Counted from the stretch's first letter, positions 37,553 to 47,132 are shown. The stretch: 64,000 nt of DNA from Planctomycetota bacterium (GCA_021781415.1 JAJXWW010000128.1:17583-81582); one strand, 5' to 3'. Translations and numbers: made by a program. The notes: generated by a model not told the origin, from the sequence alone.

Positions 37553-38446
37553 TCATGCGGTCGCGCCTGGCAGCAGTCCGGCTGTGGCGAGGGCGGCACG
37601 CATCTTGGGGAGTTTATCCGGCGACAGTCCGGCCACGGGGGAACGACAGGGACCAATCGACAGCCCCATCACTTGGAGTGCCGCCTTGACGGCTCCCGGC
37701 GGGGTACACAGACTCAGGGCCATGCGCAGCGGATTGAGCCGTAGTTGGGCGGCCTTCGAGGCTTCGAGGTCGCCGCGCTGGAAGGCGTTGTAAATCTCGA
37801 CGAGAAGAGACGGAGCGATGTTGCCCGTCGCGGGAACCGCGCCGCGCGCTCCGAACATCAGGGCGGGGAAGATGAGGGTGTCGCGGCCCATGAGAACGGA
37901 GAAACGAGGCGGCACGACGCGAATCAACTCGTTGGTATTCTGCAAATCGCCGCTGGAGTCCTTGATGGCGAGAATGTTCGCAATCTCGGCCAAGCGCGCC
38001 GTCGTGTCCACCTCGATCTTGACGCCGCCGCATGTGCTGGGATTGTTGTAGAGAATGACCGGCAGGCGCGTGTGTTCGGCGATGCGACGATAGTGATCGT
38101 AAATCTCTTGCTGCGTCGGAGAGATGAAATACGGGGTAATGATCGACACGCCGTCGACGCCCTCGCGCTCGGCCATTTGCGTCAGGCGCACGACTTCGCG
38201 CGTCGTCTCCGCGCCGGTTCCCGCATAAACGGGGACACGCTTGTTGACGTGCGCGACCGTCGTGGCGACGACTTCCTGTTTCTCGCGCTCGTCGAGGGCG
38301 TAAAACTCGCTGTTCGTGCCGAGAACGAAAATGCCGTGGACGCCGCCCGCGATGAGTCGATCGAGAAACCAACGCAGACGCGGAAGGTCCAAGTCTTCGT
38401 TGTCCTTCATCGGCGTGGCCACGGGAGGAATGATGCCTTGAATCAT
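37553..38446 (-). CDS. DapA-family lyase/aldolase (N-acetylneuraminate lyase-like or DHDPS-like)
   Basis: The 297-aa product is a TIM barrel of the class I aldolase DapA family: GIIPPVATPM, GIFVLGTNSEFYALDEREK, VYAGTGAETTREV, and NILAIKDSSGD with the Schiff-base Lys (SPTQQEIYDHYRRI, LPVILYNNPS precede it). True dihydrodipicolinate synthases have the same motifs, but this operon has no lysine genes, so it could equally be a keto-acid lyase acting on sialic or sugar acids. AGGTG before the ATG is the ribosome site. Confidence 0.82.
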   Translation of the reverse strand: MIQGIIPPVATPMKDNEDLDLPRLRWFLDRLIAGGVHGIFVLGTNSEFYALDEREKQEVVATTVAHVNKRVPVYAGTGAETTREVVRLTQMAEREGVDGVSIITPYFISPTQQEIYDHYRRIAEHTRLPVILYNNPSTCGGVKIEVDTTARLAEIANILAIKDSSGDLQNTNELIRVVPPRFSVLMGRDTLIFPALMFGARGAVPATGNIAPSLLVEIYNAFQRGDLEASKAAQLRLNPLRMALSLCTPPGAVKAALQVMGLSIGPCRSPVAGLSPDKLPKMRAALATAGLLPGATA

Positions 38447-38562
38447 GGATGCACCTGATGGAACGGCGAGCGGGAGGCGTAAAGCGATTCCAGAAAAGTA
38501 TTATCCCATCGAGTGCCTTACGGCAATGGAGGGCGATCTCGTGAAGCACATGGCAAAGGTCA

Positions 38563-38752
38563 AAGACTGTCCGCAAAGCCCCCCCTTCTCCCCTGTACTC
38601 AGGGGAGAGGGGACGGGGGTGAGGGGCGAGAATTCTCGGAAAGCTCACCCCCTCACCCCAACCCCTCTCCCCCGAATACAGGGGAGAGGGGCTTATGTGC
38701 CGCCCTTCTCTCGCCTGTATTCGGGGGAGAGGGACTTCTCGGATCGGCTCTA
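38563..38752. repeat. Cluster of three dispersed palindromic repeats
   Basis: Units at about 38563-38630, 38645-38695 and 38702-38745 all have the C-rich arm, TGTACTC/TGTATTC-like loop and G-rich arm. The first carries the tail ACGGGGGTGAGGGGC; the second has the tail reversed in front. The outer ends (AAAGACTGTCCG, GGATCGGCTCT) match the termini seen elsewhere. This 577-base gap (38447-39023) otherwise holds nothing I would call a gene. Confidence 0.85.
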
Positions 38753-38971
38753 ACTTCCTTGATCCCTGTACGCGAAGGAGAGGAGCAGATCCGGTTCGGA
38801 CTGCGGGAACGGCAACTGCGGGGCATATGCGCGCGTGTCCCGTACAATGTTGTTATGGCTGAGAATGAAGCCACTCTCGCTTCTCTCGTTCCCGCGAGGG
38901 AACGACAGCCTCGCCACTTCGCGGCGTGAGCCACGGCCCGCCAGAGACGGGATGCGGAGCGTCCGGACGTG

Positions 38972-38997
38972 CGTTCCCCACGCTCCGCGTGGGAACG
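38972..38997. repeat. CGTTCCC/GGGAACG hairpin
   Basis: CGTTCCC (38972-38978) pairs with GGGAACG (38991-38997), with inner CGC/GCG. A related hairpin (TCGTTCCC, GGGAACGA) lies about 90 bases upstream at 38891-38905. They precede the sulfatase gene; a regulatory role is possible but unproven. Confidence 0.6.
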
Positions 38998-39023
38998 AGG
39001 AGACGAACAGACGGAGTTGCGAC

Positions 39024-40649
39024 ATGCGTTGTGCCGATTGGTTTCTCGCCGGAATCGAACCGCGGCCAAGCCGAACGATGGACTCGACGACGGAGTCCGA
39101 AGCGTTGGCGCGTTTCCGCCAACTGTTCGCATTCCTCGCAGCCGTGGTCGGCTTCCAGACTGTCCCGTCGCAAGCAGCCGAACCGGCGAGGCCGAACATC
39201 GTCTACATCCTGGCGGACGACCTCGGATACGGCGATGTCGGCTGTTACAACCCGATGTCGAAGATTCCCACTCCAAATATCGATCGCTTGGCTAAGGAAG
39301 GAGTACGTTTCACGGATGCGCATTCGCCGTCCTCCGTCTGCACGCCGACCCGTTACTCTTTGCTCACGGGGCGGTACGCCTGGCGGACGCGGTTGCAGCG
39401 GAACGTGATCGGTCTGTTCGCGCAACCGTTGATCGATGAGAAGCGGTTCACGGTCGCCAAGATGCTGCGCGATCGCGGGTATGCCACCGCATGTATCGGC
39501 AAGTGGCACCTCGGCTGGGGTTGGCCCAAACCCGGCGACGGCGGCAAGCGCGACTTCACCAAACCGATTCCCGACGGACCTACCACGCGCGGCTTCGATT
39601 TCTATTTCGGCACCGATGTTCCGAACTATCCGCCGTACTGCTTCCTTGAGAACGACCGAATCGTCGGCCTCCCCTCGGCTCAGGCTCCCGTGGGCCGCGA
39701 CTCGTTCAACATCCCTGGCCCGATGGTCCCCGGTTGGAAACTCGTCGAAGTGCTGCCCGCGTTGGAACGACGCGCGGTCGAGTACATTGAGAAGTCCGCG
39801 AAAGGCGACAAGCCGTTTTTCCTGTATCTGCCCCTTACCTCGCCCCACTATCCGGTCGTGCCCGCGGCAACATTTAAGGGGAAGAGCGAGGCGGGCGAGT
39901 ACGGCGACTTCGTGGTGCAGACGGATCGCGCGGTGGGCGAGATACTCGATGCCCTGAAGCGAAGCGGCGCTGCCACAAATACCCTCGTGTTCTTCACGAG
40001 TGATAACGGCCCAGAAATCAGCGGAGAAGTGAATCCCGGTGCCTACGACCGGCTGAAGAAGCATGGACACGCGAGCATGGGTTCGCTGCGCGGCGCGAAA
40101 CGGGACGCCTGGGAGGGAGGCCACCGGGTTCCGTTCCTCGCACGCTGGCCGGGGAAAATCCGGGAGGGGAGCGTATGCAGCGAAACCATTTGCCACGTCG
40201 ATCTCATGGCCACACTTGCGGCTCTGCTCGACGTGAAGCTGCCGGCCGACGCCGGCGTGGATAGCGTCAACGTGCTGCCCGCGCTCCTCGGCGAAAAGCG
40301 GAAAGCTCCCCTGCGAGAGGCGACGGTACATCACAGTGGGCAAGGCAAGTTCGCGCTTCGTCGCGGGAACTGGGTACTCATCTTCGCCCCCTCTGGAGAC
40401 GATAACCGCGAAAGGGGCGAACCGGCCTGGTTTCAGAAGGATCGCGGGTACGAACCTCACGGCGAGGGAGGCGAACTGTTCGATCTCGCCACCGATCCGG
40501 CGCAGAAACACAATTTGTATGCTACCGAACCGGCGAAGGTCAAAGAGTTGGCGGGCTTGATGGAACGCTATGTGACGGAGGGGCGAAGCACGCCGGGACC
40601 GAAGCAGAAGAACGACGTGAATATCACCTGGGATAAGCGAAGAAAGTGA
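39024..40649 (+). CDS. Exported formylglycine-dependent sulfatase
   Basis: The 541-aa product has the sulfatase opening RPNIVYILADDLGYGDVGC and the formylglycine consensus CTPTR at Cys106 (C-x-P-x-R), which is oxidised by a separate maturase. Other family parts are GKWHLGWGWPKPGD, FFTSDNGPEISGE and GGHRVPFLARWPG. Residues 1-55 form an export segment. The ATG at 39024 has GGAG 8-12 bases upstream; the longer open frame from 38835 is mostly repeat DNA, and the alternative Met at 39078 lacks a ribosome site. Planctomycetes carry many sulfatases for sulfated polysaccharides; the substrate here is unknown. It is 3 bases from the next gene and probably co-transcribed. Confidence 0.92.
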   Translation: MRCADWFLAGIEPRPSRTMDSTTESEALARFRQLFAFLAAVVGFQTVPSQAAEPARPNIVYILADDLGYGDVGCYNPMSKIPTPNIDRLAKEGVRFTDAHSPSSVCTPTRYSLLTGRYAWRTRLQRNVIGLFAQPLIDEKRFTVAKMLRDRGYATACIGKWHLGWGWPKPGDGGKRDFTKPIPDGPTTRGFDFYFGTDVPNYPPYCFLENDRIVGLPSAQAPVGRDSFNIPGPMVPGWKLVEVLPALERRAVEYIEKSAKGDKPFFLYLPLTSPHYPVVPAATFKGKSEAGEYGDFVVQTDRAVGEILDALKRSGAATNTLVFFTSDNGPEISGEVNPGAYDRLKKHGHASMGSLRGAKRDAWEGGHRVPFLARWPGKIREGSVCSETICHVDLMATLAALLDVKLPADAGVDSVNVLPALLGEKRKAPLREATVHHSGQGKFALRRGNWVLIFAPSGDDNRERGEPAWFQKDRGYEPHGEGGELFDLATDPAQKHNLYATEPAKVKELAGLMERYVTEGRSTPGPKQKNDVNITWDKRRK

Positions 40650-40652
40650 GCC

Positions 40653-41924
40653 ATGCGAAAAATCAGCACGTTGGGGATCGCCTTTATGTTGCTTGCGTCC
40701 GTCGTGCCCATCCGCGCGGACGACGACGTGCCGCTGAAGGATCGGATTACCAAGGCCAACCGGGGCGACAGCCGCTCCCAAATGGCCCTGGCCTATTGCT
40801 ACCGCGACGGAAAAGGTGTGAAACGAGACTACGCCGAGGCCATGCGCTGGGCACACCCGGTTGCAGACCAGGGCGATGCAGGCGCGATGGATTTCGTCGG
40901 CTGGATGTATTTTCAAGGTCTTGGAGTAAAGAGGAGTCCAGAGATCGCCGTTGGGTATTTTAAGGCGGCCGCTGGAGAGTCCGCCACGGCTGCCTGGAAT
41001 CTGGGGCAATGCTATTTCGCCGCGCAGGGGGTGGATCAGAACGTGCCGAAGGCGCTGGCGACGTGGAAACGAGCGGCGACGATGGGACACGGACGATCCG
41101 CGTCCACGGCCGCGATGGTATATCTCGCTGGGGAAGGAATCGCGCCCGATCCGCAAGAAGCTCGCAAGCTGGCCGAACGCGCGGTCGAGTTGAACGACCC
41201 TTCGGGCTATGTCGTCCTGGGGGAGCTACAGTACCAAGCCGGTGACGTGGAGAAGGCTCGCGCCAGTTGGACGAAGGTGTCGAAGATGCGGCCGGTCGGT
41301 CGCACCGGATCGCCAACTCAGCCAAGCGATCGGATGGCCGCTCAGCAGGGGGCCGACCTGTTGAAGCTGATCGAATACCGCGGTCGCAAGGCCGAACCGG
41401 GCCAGTTCGCTTTGGTGCCGATGCCGCACATTCACCAGGGGTGGAACAACTGTGGGGCGACTAGCTGCGCTATATTCGCCCGTTCGCAAGGGAAGAAGGT
41501 CGGTGGGTGGGATGTCAAGCGTCTCTGCCCGTCGCCGCTCGGCACGGGCACGGACTGGGGAGATCTGCTCAAAGCGTCGAGCAAGTTAGATCTCCATTGG
41601 AAGCTGGTGACGTTCGCGCCCGACGACGACGGGTTCGACAAGGCGACTGCGTTCGCTCGAACCGAACTCGACGCCGGGCGATCCCTGGTGATCGATTTCA
41701 AGTACACTGGCCCCGAATATCCCGGCGGCGAAGCGGGGCATACTTTGGCTTTGGTCGGTTACATCGCCAAGGAGGATCTCTACATCCTCTGCAATCCGGC
41801 CATCGCCACCCCTGGGCTACAATTGATGACCGCCAAGGATCTGAAACGCTACTGGCGTTCGGATCATTATGGCGCAATCTCGAAAAACATCCTCTCCCGC
41901 CCCGCCATCGTTAGGGATCGATGA
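40653..41924 (+). CDS. Exported Sel1-repeat protein with C39-like cysteine peptidase domain
   Basis: The 423-aa product has a signal peptide (residues 1-22), then about five Sel1-like repeats (residues 35-215; YCYRDGKGVKRDYAEAMRWA, MYFQGLGVKRSPEIAVGYFK, YFAAQGVDQNVPKALATWKR). Residues about 255-415 are a papain-like C39 fold: QGWNNCGATSCA (catalytic Cys267), EAGHTLALVGY (His363) and LYILCNPA (Asn381). C39 domains cleave or bind peptides after double-glycine leaders, but this one is exported and stand-alone, so its target is unknown. It starts 3 bases after the sulfatase stop, so the two are likely made together. Confidence 0.85.
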   Translation: MRKISTLGIAFMLLASVVPIRADDDVPLKDRITKANRGDSRSQMALAYCYRDGKGVKRDYAEAMRWAHPVADQGDAGAMDFVGWMYFQGLGVKRSPEIAVGYFKAAAGESATAAWNLGQCYFAAQGVDQNVPKALATWKRAATMGHGRSASTAAMVYLAGEGIAPDPQEARKLAERAVELNDPSGYVVLGELQYQAGDVEKARASWTKVSKMRPVGRTGSPTQPSDRMAAQQGADLLKLIEYRGRKAEPGQFALVPMPHIHQGWNNCGATSCAIFARSQGKKVGGWDVKRLCPSPLGTGTDWGDLLKASSKLDLHWKLVTFAPDDDGFDKATAFARTELDAGRSLVIDFKYTGPEYPGGEAGHTLALVGYIAKEDLYILCNPAIATPGLQLMTAKDLKRYWRSDHYGAISKNILSRPAIVRDR

Positions 41925-41948
41925 GCGGTGGAATCGGTGGGCTTATGC

Positions 41949-42818
41949 CTACGGCTCGCCGCGGATGGATCGTTCGTGCGGATGGTCCAAACATTCGCGC
42001 AGAACGCGAATGCCGTGCGCGATGTCGTGCAGTCGTTCTTGTTGTGTGCCGACTTCGCGCTCGATGCACAAGGGGCCGCGATAGCCGATTTTCTTCAGCG
42101 CCTCCACGAAGGCGGGGATATTGACCTGGCCCGCGCCAAGCGGCACCTCTTCGCCCCAAGCTCCGGGCGTTGTCGGTCGAGCGGCATCCTTGACGTGGAC
42201 GCTGCGGATGTCCGGACCCAAGATCTCGACCGCTCGCAATGGATCGCCTTTGTCGTAGAGGAGCATGTTGGCGGGATCGAAATTGACTTTCAGATTCGGA
42301 CATTTCAAGTCGTCGAGAGTGCGGCGGAGCAACTCGGCGGATTCTTGGCCGGTCTCGAACGCGACGGTGATCCCCTTGGCGGCGGCGAGGGCGCTGACTT
42401 GGCCGAGCGTATCGAGGAACGGCTTGCGGTCGGGATCGTTCGGTTCGGGCAGGAAACCGGCGTGCAGCATCAAATCGGTAAGCCCCAGCGCGAGGGTGCG
42501 GTCGAGCGCCCAACGGAGGCGCTCCAGACGTTCGCCGCGCGTGGCGGGGTTGCCGAAACCTCCGGTGCGCTGAATCGTTTGTGGAGTGGTATAGTCTTCG
42601 CCCGGAAAACCGAGCATCGCTCCGCTCATCTGGAATCCTGCCGCCCGCGCCGCTTCGGGGAGACGATCGCCTTCGTCCCAGGCGGCGTGGTGCGGATCGC
42701 CACAAGCGATCTGCACGACGGAAACGCCCAGCCGATCGAGAAAACCTTTCAACTCGGATACGTTCTTCACTTGCAGCGACCAACTGCACACGCCGATGGT
42801 CAAGGGTTCGAGAGTCAT
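41949..42818 (-). CDS. Sugar phosphate isomerase/epimerase (xylose-isomerase-like TIM barrel)
   Basis: The 289-aa product, from the ATG at 42818, fits AP_endonuc_2: TIGVCSWSLQVKNVSELKGF, GDPHHAAWDEG, LMLHAGFLP, VAFETGQESA, LKVNFDPANMLLYDKGDP and RSVHVKDA supply the metal-binding residues of the barrel. Members interconvert keto and aldo sugars, or act on inositol or hydroxypyruvate. The upstream frame to 42950 lacks a good start and does not match the family. It is convergent with the Sel1/C39 gene and has no operon partners that would name its substrate. Confidence 0.87.
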   Translation of the reverse strand: MTLEPLTIGVCSWSLQVKNVSELKGFLDRLGVSVVQIACGDPHHAAWDEGDRLPEAARAAGFQMSGAMLGFPGEDYTTPQTIQRTGGFGNPATRGERLERLRWALDRTLALGLTDLMLHAGFLPEPNDPDRKPFLDTLGQVSALAAAKGITVAFETGQESAELLRRTLDDLKCPNLKVNFDPANMLLYDKGDPLRAVEILGPDIRSVHVKDAARPTTPGAWGEEVPLGAGQVNIPAFVEALKKIGYRGPLCIEREVGTQQERLHDIAHGIRVLRECLDHPHERSIRGEP

Positions 42819-42843
42819 GCGCAAACCTTTTTCCGTTCGTCTT

Positions 42844-45800
42844 TCAAGGAAGCCGACGTCTTGGGAGGGGAGGTCCCCCCAAGGCTTCGAGAGCTTGCCT
42901 TCGATTCTGCCACGAATCCACATCCAACCATTGGACCATGCCGTCCGCATCCAAAGTTAGTCCGGTACCGACTTCGACGCAAAGGCGGATGCGTCGAACG
43001 TCGTTGAGCCAGGGCGAGGGCAAGCGCCAGACGCGCGCCGTCTTGTCGTCGCTGGCGGTCAACACGGTTCGACTGGCGGGATGGGAGGCGACGGCCCAGA
43101 CGATGCCCTCGTGCAGCCAGGCGGGGCCGACGGGCAGATGGGTGGGCAGATCCCACAGACGAACGCGACCATCGCGGCATCCGGTAGCCAGCGTGCGTTC
43201 GTCGATAAAGGCTATCCCCCAAACGGCTCCGCCATGCTCGAACGGTTCGCCGATCGGCTCTCCAGTGAGCGCGTTCCAGACCCGCGCCGTCCGATCCGTG
43301 CTGGCAGTTGCCAGGTATCGTCCATCCGGGCTGAACTCGAGTGCGACAACCCGATTGCGATGTTTCATGGGCGCGCCGAACGGCTCGCGGCTTTCGAGAT
43401 TCCACAATCGGGCGGATTCGTCTCCGAAGGCGAGAGCCGCCGTTCGACCGTCTCTCGCAAAGACGGCCTGCCAAACGATCTCTTGCTGGACGAGCGGTTT
43501 ACCCAGCGGCTCGCCATCGCTGGTCGACCACAGGCGCGCCGCGCCGCGCTCGTCGTCTCCCACCATGTTTCCCGATCCGATCAGGAGGAGTTTACCATCG
43601 GGGGCGAACGAAATCGATCTTCCGCGTTGTCCCAGATCGATGGTTCTGGGCCGACCGCGTTGGTCCAAGAGTGGCCGACGCCCCAGCGCGTCCCACCAAC
43701 GGGCCGTACCGTCGCGTCCGGTGGTGACGAGCGCATACCCATTCGGTTGGAAGGCGAGGCTCCAAATGTCGTCGGCATGGGCGCGAGTCGAGCCTTTGGC
43801 ATTCCGAGTGAGGGGACCGAGATATTTTCCCGTTTCGATACTCCAGATCGCCGCGTCCGGCCCGCTGCCGGTGGCGGCCAAACGGCCATCGGCGCTGAGC
43901 GCCGCGGCCATGACCGAATCTTTGTGAATGAACTCGTGCAACCACGTTTGTTCGCGGGGGCTATCCCAAACGCGCGCCGTGCCATCGCGGCCGGACGTGA
44001 GGAAAACGCCGTCGATCCCATAGGCAGCCGTAACGACCGATCCGGGATGTTCGATCGGGGGGCCGATGGCGCTGCCGGTAGCAGCGTCCCACAGTTGAGC
44101 GGTGCGATCGGCGCTGCCGGTTAGGATGCGTTGGCCGTCCGGGCTGAACGCCACGGCTTGCACGGTATCTTGATGCGGCAACGACACAGGCTCGCGCGTC
44201 GCGTCGTCCCACAACAGCGGTTTGCCGTCGTCGGGATTCCAAAGCTGAGCCGTATGATCTTCGCTGCCGCTAATCAACTTGGTGCCGTCGGGGTTAAAGG
44301 CCAATGCCTTGACGGCGTAATGGTGCGAGCATCCATCCATCCGGTGTCCCTGGCAAACGCGCACTTGTTCGACGCGCGCCGCATCCCACAGACGAACGGA
44401 TCGGTCCTCGCCCCCGGAGGCCAACAAGGCGTCGCGCGGACTGAAGGCCAATGCCCAAATGGGTCCGTGGTGCGCTTTAGCGCGGCTGCTCCACTTGCCG
44501 CCGGCCGTGTCCCAAACGACGAGGGTTCCTTTGTCGTTGGCAGCGGCGACCCAGCGATGGGCGTTGACAGCGACGGCGCGAAGATGCCCGTGGAGCAGTC
44601 TCCCCGGCGTGGCGGCTTCGTGCAGTGCCTCGCCCGTTTCGACATCCCAAACGCGCGCTCTCCCGTCCGCACTTACGGTGGCCAGCCAACGTGCGTCGGC
44701 ACTAAATGCGGAGGCGAGGATCGGCGCGCCGCCGTGCAAGAGCTTCTCGCTGTCGAGCGAACCGGAGCTGTCCCAGAGCCGAAGCCGACCGCTGGCGTCG
44801 AGTGTGGCCGACCCCGCGCCCTCCGGTCGAAACACGGCGGCGAGGATCGGCGCGGAATGGGGCAGCAAAGCGCGAAGCGAACAGAGTCGGTCGTGCCATG
44901 CGCCGAGATTGGCCAGAATCGGATGGCGCAGTTCCTCGGCCTCGTCGGCGCAGAAACCGGCTTCGTCGAGGTGTTCGAGAGCGTTGGTGAGGCCCAACAT
45001 TCCACGAGGTATTTGTCCTTTTTCGAGTAGCTTTAGCTCTTTATCCAAAAGCAAGCGAACGACCAGGCGATCGGCCCGCCGCCGTTGATCCTCCGCCTCG
45101 CGCCGCGCCATCACGGCATCGCGCCAATGCCAACCAACCGAGGGCAGCGCGGTCAGGGTGAGAAAGACGAGCGCGGCGGCCATGGAGGCAATCGCCGGTC
45201 TCCGCCGCGCCCATTTGGCCAAGCGCTCCATCGTGCGGGCGGGACGCGCCTGGATCGGTTCGCCGTTCAGCCAGCGCGCGAGATCGTCGGCCAGTGCTTC
45301 CGCGGAGCGATAACGATCGAGCGGTTCTTTGCGCAGACATTTAAGACAGATTGTCTCTAAATCGCGGTCCACTTTTGGATTGAACGAGCGCGGCCGTTCC
45401 GGCTCGCGTTCCAGTGCTTGCCGTAGTACATCCAGGGTAGTCTCGCCCCGAAAGGGGGGACTGCCGGTGAGCAGTTCGTACAGAATCGCCCCCAGTCCCC
45501 AGACATCGACGGCAGTGGTCAAGCCTTTGGAACCGCTCGCCTGCTCCGGTGCCATGTAACTCGGCGTGCCGACGACGATCCCCGAACGTGTTGGAGCGCC
45601 ATCACCGGCAACGCGCTTGGCCAGGCCGAAGTCCGTGACCATTGGCACGAAGTCTCGCGGTACCCCCTCTGGAATCGATGCGGAGGTAGACGAAGCAGAC
45701 CGTCCTCTTCCGTTCTCGCTCTCTCGATGTTCGGTCTCTTTATCGTCTGCGTTTTCTGCGGGGATTCGCTGTTGCAAGAGGATGTTTGCGGGTTTCAGAT

Positions 45801-46557
45801 CGCGGTGCAGGATGCCGTGTTGATGGGCGTGATGGACGGCGCGGGCCACAGCAGCGACGAGCCGCGCCGTTTCTCGCGGTGTAAAAGTCGAGGGGAGAGA
45901 TCGGAGCGATTGGGCCAGACTGCCGCCGTCGATCCACTTCATGCTGAAATAGCAACGTCCTTCGTATTCGCCGACTTCGTAGACCGGGACGATGTGCGGA
46001 TGCTCCAGCGCCGCCGCCGCTTCCGCTTCGCGCCGAAAGCGTTCCACTTCTTCGGTGGAAGCGAGTCGGCCTTCTCGAATCATCTTCAATGCCACGATGC
46101 GATTCAGACGTATTTGCCGCGCCCGGTAGACCACGCCCATGCCGCCACGCGCGATCTCATCCAGCAATTCGTATTCGCCAAATCGGCTGCCTGTAAGCGG
46201 TAGATGCCCGGAAAGGCGCGTGTCGCCCAGCGTCTTCTCGCGCATTACGTTGGGCGTGATCGCGGCCGAAAGCAGTTCTTCCAACAAGGAGGCAACGGGA
46301 GGAGGACTTAATTCGGCGTAGGTTTTGTGCTCGATAGCCTCGCCGCAAAGTCGCCGATAGCAGATGTCCACGGCCAATAGCTCGCGGAGTAATTCGTCTC
46401 GATCCGGCTGCGGTGCGAGAGCGAGGTAGTCTTCCAGGCGAGGTCGTTCGGCGGCCGCGCCGGCGCTCTTCCACGCGGATTCGAAGCAGTCGCAAATCCG
46501 ATCGACGCGGCGAGCCGCACTCAAGTGCGTCCCTCCATTGGAGGCGGGCAAGTTCAC
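42844..46557 (-). CDS. Serine/threonine protein kinase with C-terminal WD40 repeats
   Basis: The 1237-aa product begins at the GTG at 46557, overlapping the upstream sigma factor's stop by 4 bases, with GGGAGG about 8 bases ahead. Residues about 120-430 are an intact Hanks-type kinase: GEYELLDEIARGGMGVVYRA (glycine-rich loop), VALKMIREG (Lys), HRDLKPANILL (catalytic loop), TDFGLAKR (Mg loop) and MAPEQASG. A membrane segment follows at about 470-490 (AIASMAAALVFLTLTALPSV). From about residue 540 to the end are a dozen or more WD40 repeats (LRLWDSSGS, RVWDVETGE, AQLWDAATG, RVWNALTGE), which form beta-propellers for binding. A typical planctomycete architecture; the signal is unknown. Confidence 0.93.
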   Translation of the reverse strand: MNLPASNGGTHLSAARRVDRICDCFESAWKSAGAAAERPRLEDYLALAPQPDRDELLRELLAVDICYRRLCGEAIEHKTYAELSPPPVASLLEELLSAAITPNVMREKTLGDTRLSGHLPLTGSRFGEYELLDEIARGGMGVVYRARQIRLNRIVALKMIREGRLASTEEVERFRREAEAAAALEHPHIVPVYEVGEYEGRCYFSMKWIDGGSLAQSLRSLPSTFTPRETARLVAAVARAVHHAHQHGILHRDLKPANILLQQRIPAENADDKETEHRESENGRGRSASSTSASIPEGVPRDFVPMVTDFGLAKRVAGDGAPTRSGIVVGTPSYMAPEQASGSKGLTTAVDVWGLGAILYELLTGSPPFRGETTLDVLRQALEREPERPRSFNPKVDRDLETICLKCLRKEPLDRYRSAEALADDLARWLNGEPIQARPARTMERLAKWARRRPAIASMAAALVFLTLTALPSVGWHWRDAVMARREAEDQRRRADRLVVRLLLDKELKLLEKGQIPRGMLGLTNALEHLDEAGFCADEAEELRHPILANLGAWHDRLCSLRALLPHSAPILAAVFRPEGAGSATLDASGRLRLWDSSGSLDSEKLLHGGAPILASAFSADARWLATVSADGRARVWDVETGEALHEAATPGRLLHGHLRAVAVNAHRWVAAANDKGTLVVWDTAGGKWSSRAKAHHGPIWALAFSPRDALLASGGEDRSVRLWDAARVEQVRVCQGHRMDGCSHHYAVKALAFNPDGTKLISGSEDHTAQLWNPDDGKPLLWDDATREPVSLPHQDTVQAVAFSPDGQRILTGSADRTAQLWDAATGSAIGPPIEHPGSVVTAAYGIDGVFLTSGRDGTARVWDSPREQTWLHEFIHKDSVMAAALSADGRLAATGSGPDAAIWSIETGKYLGPLTRNAKGSTRAHADDIWSLAFQPNGYALVTTGRDGTARWWDALGRRPLLDQRGRPRTIDLGQRGRSISFAPDGKLLLIGSGNMVGDDERGAARLWSTSDGEPLGKPLVQQEIVWQAVFARDGRTAALAFGDESARLWNLESREPFGAPMKHRNRVVALEFSPDGRYLATASTDRTARVWNALTGEPIGEPFEHGGAVWGIAFIDERTLATGCRDGRVRLWDLPTHLPVGPAWLHEGIVWAVASHPASRTVLTASDDKTARVWRLPSPWLNDVRRIRLCVEVGTGLTLDADGMVQWLDVDSWQNRRQALEALGGPPLPRRRLP

Positions 46558-47132
46558 GATTCGCCCTCCCAAATGTCGCGGATCAAGCGCAGTTTGCGTT
46601 CGATGGTGCGGGGTACGCAGTTGAGCTTAATGGCGATCTCTTCGTTGGTGTACCCCTCCATTTTCCACGTCGCCACCGAACGCAGCATCTCATCGCCGAG
46701 TAGATCCAACAAGCGACGGCACTCCTCGGCCATCTCGGCGAGAAACTCGGGGCCGGGTTCTTGTGCCGCGAGGGAATCGAGATCGAGGGCATCGTCGGCG
46801 GCACGATCTCCCATCATCCCACCGCGCTTGAGCCGCGTGCCATCGCGGAGAAGATGAGCTGCTTTGCGCGTGGTCAAGGCGACGAGTAAGCGCCAAAGAT
46901 CTTCGCGGTCGTCTAACTTGGCGAAACGGCCTCGTTCGGCAGCGCGGCAAAAACTGTGAAACGCACTGAGGGCGACATCCTCCTCGTCGGCAGCACGGCG
47001 CGGCGCTTGCAACAGACGCGCGCGCGCCAGCGCCACCAAGCGTTCAAAATATCGCTGCCACAGAGGATCGGCGGCAGCCCTATCCCCCGCGCGAAGTTGT
47101 GTGATCCAACAGGTAACCGATCCTTGCGCCAC
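46554..47132 (-). CDS. ECF-family RNA polymerase sigma factor
   Basis: The 192-aa product has sigma region 2 (residues about 15-85; WITQLRAGDRAAADPLWQRY, EDVALSAFHSFCRAAERGRF) and region 4 (residues about 135-185; TWKMEGYTNEEIAIKLNCVPRTIERKLRLIRDIWE). Region 4 has the helix-turn-helix EEIAIKLNCVPRTIERK. The start at 47132 (GTG, VAQGSVTCW) has GGGGAGG just upstream; the frame upstream of it is poor. It overlaps the kinase gene by 4 bases (GTGA), so the kinase is translated coupled to it and is its likely regulator. This planctomycete-type ECF/kinase pair has no linked anti-sigma gene here. Confidence 0.9.
   Translation of the reverse strand: MAQGSVTCWITQLRAGDRAAADPLWQRYFERLVALARARLLQAPRRAADEEDVALSAFHSFCRAAERGRFAKLDDREDLWRLLVALTTRKAAHLLRDGTRLKRGGMMGDRAADDALDLDSLAAQEPGPEFLAEMAEECRRLLDLLGDEMLRSVATWKMEGYTNEEIAIKLNCVPRTIERKLRLIRDIWEGES

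Noticed and set aside
38835..39023. 63-codon upstream extension of the sulfatase frame
   Set aside because: It runs through hairpin and repeat DNA, has no ribosome site at its start and no export signal; the ATG at 39024 fits better.
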